Shown: positions 59,744 through 64,000 of the stretch, piece after piece
How the letters are laid out: each line of letters opens with the position of its first letter
Numbering within the stretch: position 1 is the first letter of the stretch
Source: UBA3792 sp045114775
Lineage (GTDB): Bacteria; Bacillota; Clostridia; Christensenellales; CAG-138
DNA: 64,000 bases
Assembly: GCA_045114775.1 (NCBI GenBank)
Contig: JBGULC010000010.1
Coordinates: 62,001-126,000, forward strand
Reading direction: 5' to 3'
Notes under the pieces: generated by a model
Told to the model about the DNA's origin: nothing
Database searches by the model: none
What the model saw: only the letters and a program-made list of their open reading frames with translations
Made by a program: the position numbers and the translations under genes

Positions 59744-61129
59744 TTATGACAACTCAATCCCCGCTTCCTCGAATTTGTTACGCATCGTCTGATTCCCTTT
59801 TGTAAGCTTCTTGATAGACAAATCTTGAGCCTTATCATTTGCAAGCCTCAACTGATTTCCAGACTTCGTGAGCGCTTCCTTAACATTCTCAAGGTGCTTT
59901 ATGGTATCGTCAATCTCTTTAATAGCCTTTTCAAAGTGCTGACTTGCTAGACGGAAGTTGTTTCCGAATTTCTCTTTAAAATCCAGCATGGCCTGCTCAA
60001 ATTGACGAACATCCAAATTTTGCTGCTGAACCAGGGCAAGTTCCCTCTTTGTCTGTATTGATGACAGCGCTGCGTTTCGTAGCAGGGAAATGAGAGGGAT
60101 GAAGAACTGAGGGCGTATGATATACATCTTTTCATATCGATACGACATGTCAACGATGCCAGCATTATAGTATTCGCTATCCAGCTCCAACATGGAAACA
60201 AGAACAGCATATTCACAATTCTTCTTTTTCCGGTCTTTATCTAACTTCTCCAGGAAGTCTTCGTTTTTATGTTTCTTCTCTGTGGCATCCGCCTCGTTTT
60301 TCATCTCAAACATTATAGAGAGCAAGGGAAGCCCATCTTCGGTTTCTTCGCGGAACACAAAATCACCTTTTGTGCCTTCCACTACCTCATTATCCTTTTC
60401 GAAGTATGCCCGAGGAAATGCCATCATTCGTACTTGATTGAAGGAAGTTAAACAGTGCTGCTCTAAGCTTTCGCCAATCATTTTTGTAGATTGACGCAGC
60501 TTAAAATCGCGGTATTGCTCTACTTCAGCCTTAAGTCGCGCTACTTCTGTTCGGTGTGCTTCTTGTAAGCTCTGTTCCCGGATCTGAGCAGCTTGCTTCT
60601 CTTGTACGATTTGACCCTGCAGTTGAGTAATCTCGGTTTCCTTTTCCTGCACAGCAGTGGTGATTGCTAAATTCTTTTCTGTTTCTGCGGCTTTGGCCTG
60701 TTCTTGCAGGCGTAATATCTCTTGATCTTTTAGGGCAAGCTGCTGAATGCGATTGCTTTCTGCCAGTGCCAATGCTGCGCTTTGCTCAGACACACGTTTT
60801 TCCGCTTCTACCTGTAGCCGAAGAATCTGTTCCTGCTTTTCTTGAACGGCTTGCTCAATAGCATATCTTCTTTGTTCTTCAGCACTCTGGGCTTGTTCCT
60901 GCAAGCGAATTATCTGCTGCTCTTTTTCTGCCAGAGCTTTCTTATGTTCTGATTCTGCTTCCATTAAGGCGTTCTTCTGTAACGCCTCCATCTCTCTATG
61001 AATCGTTTCAGTACGATCTTTGAGTTCTGTTTCAAATTGCTCAGAACGAACTTGGGCAATGATAGAAGCGTATCCAGCCTCGTCTACCTGGAACACCTTT
61101 CCACAATGGGGGCATTTAATCTCATTCAT
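59744..61129 (-). CDS. DUF2130 protein with zinc knuckle, coiled coil and nuclease-like core
   Basis: A 461-residue protein. CPHCGKVF (Cys6, Cys9) opens it. A long, Gln/Glu-rich coiled coil (about 30-215, repeated QEQILRLQ and EQAKAAE words) leads to the DUF2130 core (about 220-370) with KGDFVF and IMFEMKNEAD, which fit the D and ExK positions of a PD-(D/E)XK nuclease. A helical tail ends it. Often annotated as unknown. It is upstream of, and abuts, the OLD-type ATPase. GCGAGGT lies before the ATG ending at 61129; TATAGT (61162-61157) may be its -10. Confidence 0.82.
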   Translation of the reverse strand: MNEIKCPHCGKVFQVDEAGYASIIAQVRSEQFETELKDRTETIHREMEALQKNALMEAESEHKKALAEKEQQIIRLQEQAQSAEEQRRYAIEQAVQEKQEQILRLQVEAEKRVSEQSAALALAESNRIQQLALKDQEILRLQEQAKAAETEKNLAITTAVQEKETEITQLQGQIVQEKQAAQIREQSLQEAHRTEVARLKAEVEQYRDFKLRQSTKMIGESLEQHCLTSFNQVRMMAFPRAYFEKDNEVVEGTKGDFVFREETEDGLPLLSIMFEMKNEADATEKKHKNEDFLEKLDKDRKKKNCEYAVLVSMLELDSEYYNAGIVDMSYRYEKMYIIRPQFFIPLISLLRNAALSSIQTKRELALVQQQNLDVRQFEQAMLDFKEKFGNNFRLASQHFEKAIKEIDDTIKHLENVKEALTKSGNQLRLANDKAQDLSIKKLTKGNQTMRNKFEEAGIELS

Positions 61130-61690
61130 GTTAGACCTCGCTAGCTGAGTTTTTTCACTATATTGTGTTGCCGTTCAAGGGCATTAATCACAATCAAATT
61201 GTAGCAGGTGATGGATGTAATTACAAGAAAAATCCAGTGATTCCGGCATTTTCATAAAAAAGACTGTTGTACATTAACTCACTGTAAAGGACTTTACAGC
61301 CAGTTTAGGATAATGCTTACGTTTGCTGAACAGCAAGAGGCTGTCGCCTTGATTGTATTAGAGTTACTTATTTAGCTAGGGATCAAGATGGCTATAGAGA
61401 AGAGGAGGTTTATAGAAGGATTTTGAACTCTCATAACAAACTCTTATCTATGTCTTTGTAAAACGTTTTTTGTCGTCGCAGGCGTAATCTGCCCACTACT
61501 TGCAGCACCCACTGTCAGAATCCCGATCATTACGCAGCGGTCGGATTCATAAAAAGGCCGAAGATGCTGTTTAGGATAATCCAGTGTGCCATTCCGAACA
61601 GCATAGTTTGTACGAGCTTCCGCTGTAACAAAGCGCAACAGAATGAAACATGGACAACAGCGCCCTTTGTTCAATCAGCCATCAAGCCAA
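61130..61690. other. Intergenic region with palindrome and degraded repeat
   Basis: CTGTAAAG-GA-CTTTACAG (61282-61299) is a perfect eight-base inverted repeat of unknown role. From about 61540 to 61660, TACGAGCTTCCGCTGTAACA and AAAGCGCAACAGAATGAAAC look like a worn copy of repeat family B. No gene is supported. Confidence 0.5.
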
Positions 61691-62593
61691 TCAATTCTCA
61701 ATCCACCGCTGCTCTGTTTTGGACCAATGCTTTGCATAGGTTTCATTGCTCCGTATCGTACGAAGAATCGGTTCTGTAAATGCTTTGATAGATGAGATTG
61801 TTTCCTCCAGCGTAACCGGCAGCATGGCTCTTTTCTTTCTCACAAACGCTTTCCATCTGGTCTGACGAACAGGATCGTCTGTAAAGCCGGATTCAAACGC
61901 CGCGATATCATCCAACGGCGTGTTCCGATGGGTGAAGGTTTCTTTGATTGCCTCTGCCAGTTCTCTGCCGTCAAAGTCATACCGATGAATCAGCACGTAG
62001 ATATCGTAGAAGTCTTTGAATCGGGAGTTTTCATATCCAAGCGAAACGATTGCTTCCAGCTTTTCAGCCACACAAGAGGAAAGCGAATACGCAAAGATAT
62101 GCGGCGATTCATCATTGAGAACAGATGGGAAATCCATCTCAACCCGCGCCGGATAAACGATATCGCTAAATCCGATGTCGATTGAAATGTTGATCCGGGT
62201 TCTGTCCAGATAAGCAAGAACCGATACGTTGACGCCGTGATAATCCTTGAATTCGGTAATCGGAATCACTTGCAGCGTATTCAGATCAAAGCGAAGAGGG
62301 TCGTCCGTTTCCATTGAGAAGATCTCCGCAAAGACCGCGCGCATATCTTCCGTTCGATTGCTGATTCTTTGTGCAAGCAGGTCAATATCTGTGGTTGCTC
62401 TTGAAAAGTCTCCATCGAAAAGGGCATAAAGAAAGATTCCGCCTTTCAGCGTGAAGTTGTCTGTATATCGGGACTTGGAGAGTCTGTAGATCGTCCGCTC
62501 CAGCCCATATGCAACCAGCATCTCCTCCATTGTCTTTCCGGTTTTGATGCTCTGATTTTTGAGCCGATCTTTTACGGATGCGACACTGTTCAT
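61691..62593 (-). CDS. abiEii: AbiEii-type toxin (nucleotidyltransferase)
   Basis: A 300-residue protein of the AbiEii/AbiGii family. FTLKGGIFLYALF..SRATTDIDLL gives the GS-like turn (Gly51, Gly52) and the metal pair Asp69/Asp71 of the polymerase-beta nucleotidyltransferase fold; SCVAEKLEAIVSLG and RFKDFYDIYVL are the other conserved blocks. AbiE toxins add nucleotides to tRNA or use GTP, and stop growth during phage infection. Four-base overlap with the antitoxin gene. Confidence 0.93.
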   Translation of the reverse strand: MNSVASVKDRLKNQSIKTGKTMEEMLVAYGLERTIYRLSKSRYTDNFTLKGGIFLYALFDGDFSRATTDIDLLAQRISNRTEDMRAVFAEIFSMETDDPLRFDLNTLQVIPITEFKDYHGVNVSVLAYLDRTRINISIDIGFSDIVYPARVEMDFPSVLNDESPHIFAYSLSSCVAEKLEAIVSLGYENSRFKDFYDIYVLIHRYDFDGRELAEAIKETFTHRNTPLDDIAAFESGFTDDPVRQTRWKAFVRKKRAMLPVTLEETISSIKAFTEPILRTIRSNETYAKHWSKTEQRWIEN

Positions 62594-63177
62594 AGGAGCA
62601 CCTCTAGATAAGTTCCGAGGATCGCCTTGCAGCCAAGCAGGTCTGCATATCGATGAAGCTTGTTCAGGTTACGATCGTTTCGGGAAAGATAGTTTTTCAG
62701 AACTTCCTTTGTTTCTTCGATTCCGACTTTGTTGCGATAGTACAGAATGTCGGCGACCGTCTTTTCGAGATCATACATCTTGATAGTACCGGACACGTCC
62801 GAGACTTCGGTAATTCCACGATCATACCTCCCTTTCGGGAAGTACCAAATATTGATTTTCGGCCAGTCCGGAATGGTTGAAATCTTCTTGTCTCGCTGAA
62901 TCGCTATATCGACTGCATCTGGAAGATATGTCGTAAGTTCGTAATACCGTGCTGCAGTCATCATACAAAGTATTCCTTTTGGGACATATGCCGCAACCGT
63001 AGAATAGTCTGATTCTTCTCCTGCAAAAGACGTGTTTTCATACAGCTTCTTGTTTCGCTTGATCAGATAGCCGTGCTCGACAAGTTTATTGATTTTGTAA
63101 TAGGAAAAGCCGAACGCAAGGAGTTCCTGAACGGTAAAGAACTTCTTTTCTGCCGGCAGAGGCATATTGGTTTCCAT
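62590..63177 (-). CDS. abiEi: AbiEi-type antitoxin
   Basis: A 195-residue protein. An N-terminal winged helix (residues 10-50, FTVQELLAFGFSYYKINKLV then YLIKRNKKLYE) is followed by the AbiEi C-terminal domain (GILCMMTAARYYELTTYLP, MYDLEKTVADILYYRNKVG). AbiEi represses its own promoter and neutralises AbiEii (type IV system). AGGAGA precedes the ATG ending at 63177. Confidence 0.93.
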   Translation of the reverse strand: METNMPLPAEKKFFTVQELLAFGFSYYKINKLVEHGYLIKRNKKLYENTSFAGEESDYSTVAAYVPKGILCMMTAARYYELTTYLPDAVDIAIQRDKKISTIPDWPKINIWYFPKGRYDRGITEVSDVSGTIKMYDLEKTVADILYYRNKVGIEETKEVLKNYLSRNDRNLNKLHRYADLLGCKAILGTYLEVLL

Positions 63178-63208
63178 GGATCTTCTCCTATCGTCTATGA
63201 TCGCTTAT

Positions 63209-63270
63209 ACTATAGCACTAACAATTAACGATTTCAATATAATTCTGCAATTATCAGAAAATGCAGAATT
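63209..63270 (-). promoter_or_regulatory. abiE promoter with upstream inverted repeat
   Basis: On the minus strand TTGAAA (63237-63232), 17 bases, TATAGT (63214-63209). AATTCTGCA..TGCAGAATT (63241-63270), a nine-base inverted repeat, ends three bases before the -35. AbiEi is known to bind inverted repeats at its promoter. Confidence 0.75.
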
Positions 63271-63302
63271 TTATTTGATTATCGAAAAGAAGCCGGTATG
63301 AC

Positions 63303-63343
63303 AGAAAAGAAAAGCGGCTGACTAATCAAATCAACCGCTTTGA
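63303..63343 (-). terminator. Terminator overlapping the reverse transcriptase stop
   Basis: On the minus strand AAAGCGGTTGA pairs with TCAGCCGCTTT, followed by TCTTTTC. The stop codon lies in the loop. Confidence 0.75.
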
Positions 63344-64000
63344 AAAGTGTCCACTTTTGGGGTGCAGGTCATCATCAAAAGATATGGGAGTAGGCGGACT
63401 AACGATAGCAGAAGGCCAGAGCGAGTAATCACATATATCCTTAAGCCCATGTTTTGCCAAGTATTCTCTTCGATTTTCCAGAATAGAGAGGAAGCAGATC
63501 ACATCCTCCTCATCCTTTATCTCTATCGGGAGGGCAACAAGTTGATCAAGATCTTTGAAAAACAGATGAGAGTTATACAATACCACGAGCTCTGGAAAGA
63601 ATGCTATCTCTTGAGATACTTTCGATATATATTTTTTAATGAATGCGAGGAAAGATTGCGCATTCTCTTTTTGAATAAATGTAACATATGAGATTTCGCC
63701 TATAATATGAGGTTGCATATCATAGTTTCCAGAAACAATGCACTGAAAAATCTCCGCACGGATTCTTTTCTTCATTTTTCTGGGCGCTTTCAGTTCGTTT
63801 GATTTATTCGTCTTTGTACGGGCAATAGTTATTCCTGTGATCTGTTTCCTATTCGAAGGGACACTGTAGTGAACCTTTTCTTCATTGATGCAAAACCCCT
63901 CGTCTTCGATGATGCGCTTTATAACAGGAGCATAGCGTTGAAGGAGGACTTTGTTATCACAGGAAAAATACATATCGTCCGCGTAGCGTGTATAAATAAT
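63326..64000 (-). CDS. Retron-type reverse transcriptase, 5' part outside window
   Basis: The last 224 residues of a reverse transcriptase. The visible frame opens IIYTRYADDMYFSC: YADD is the catalytic motif (domain 5). NRKQITGITIART is the domain 7 type seen in retron RTs, followed by a basic helix (RKMKKRIRAEIFQCIVSG) that corresponds to the thumb. The short tail has no extra enzymatic domain, so any effector must be a separate gene or lie upstream. The msr-msd RNA of a retron is expected 5' of the gene, beyond 64000. A group II intron or diversity-generating RT is less likely because no maturase or endonuclease domain follows. Confidence 0.88.
   Translation of the reverse strand: MIYTRYADDMYFSCDNKVLLQRYAPVIKRIIEDEGFCINEEKVHYSVPSNRKQITGITIARTKTNKSNELKAPRKMKKRIRAEIFQCIVSGNYDMQPHIIGEISYVTFIQKENAQSFLAFIKKYISKVSQEIAFFPELVVLYNSHLFFKDLDQLVALPIEIKDEEDVICFLSILENRREYLAKHGLKDICDYSLWPSAIVSPPTPISFDDDLHPKSGHFSKRLI

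Noticed and set aside
61444..61674. A 76-codon minus-strand frame
   Set aside because: It translates a worn copy of repeat family B, and no ribosome site precedes it.

Overview
The window looks like the chromosome of a Gram-positive anaerobe of the class Clostridia. It is GC-rich up to about 55.6 kb and clearly AT-richer after that. The assignment rests on class III fructose-1,6-bisphosphatase, a CBS-domain family II pyrophosphatase, a ferredoxin-dependent 2-oxoacid oxidoreductase, the anaerobic cobalamin pathway, many lipoprotein signal peptides, strong AGGAGG-type ribosome sites and Firmicutes-type riboswitches. I cannot name the genus; a gut-type Clostridia lineage fits.

1-4.3 kb: the end of a pyrophosphatase gene, a manganese (yybP-ykoY) riboswitch driving a cation exchanger, a helix-turn-helix protein with a repeat-built linker, and a short-chain dehydrogenase. 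4.5-14.2 kb: an amino-acid fermentation block. kbl-tdh cleaves threonine. A branched-chain aminotransferase, a GntR/FadR regulator, a CoA-transferase and a four-subunit 2-oxoacid:ferredoxin oxidoreductase (with a P-loop ATPase as first gene) could convert branched-chain amino acids to acyl-CoA and acids. Two palindromic FadR-type operators lie just downstream of the oxidoreductase promoter. 14.3-22.5 kb: a leucine-rich-repeat lipoprotein, fbp, an APH-like kinase and two tandem paralogous lipoproteins.

22.8-42.2 kb, read leftward: one 18-gene cobalamin operon behind a consensus promoter, a cobalamin riboswitch and a terminator. Order: lipoprotein CbiK, a NEAT-like lipoprotein, a BtuFCD-type importer, cbiB, cobD, cbiD, cbiL, cbiF, cbiG, cbiH, a cbiJ-cbiE-cbiT fusion, cbiA, cbiP, cbiC, a Cys-rich small protein and a double flavodoxin. 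It covers sirohydrochlorin to cobinamide phosphate; adenosyltransferase and lower-ligand steps are not here.

42.3-54.6 kb: a lipoprotein with four stefin/cystatin-like repeats, an MtnA/eIF2B-like isomerase, a LOG protein, a phosphodiester glycosidase-type lipoprotein, a pepT-ycxB-msrA operon, a flavodoxin-type reductase, and a three-gene glycosyltransferase/acyltransferase operon that includes a GT8-PlsC fusion. 54.6-58 kb: repeats, gene remnants and a zinc-ribbon membrane protein.

58-64 kb: an AT-rich defence island. It starts at a displaced 3' half of a tRNA-Arg(CCG) gene, a typical attachment scar, and carries an OLD-type ATPase with a HEPN-like tail beside a DUF2130 nuclease-like protein, an AbiE toxin-antitoxin pair, and the 3' part of a retron-type reverse transcriptase that runs off the window. 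Throughout the GC-rich part, intergenic spaces carry copies of a repeat family whose central hairpin stem shows compensatory changes between copies.
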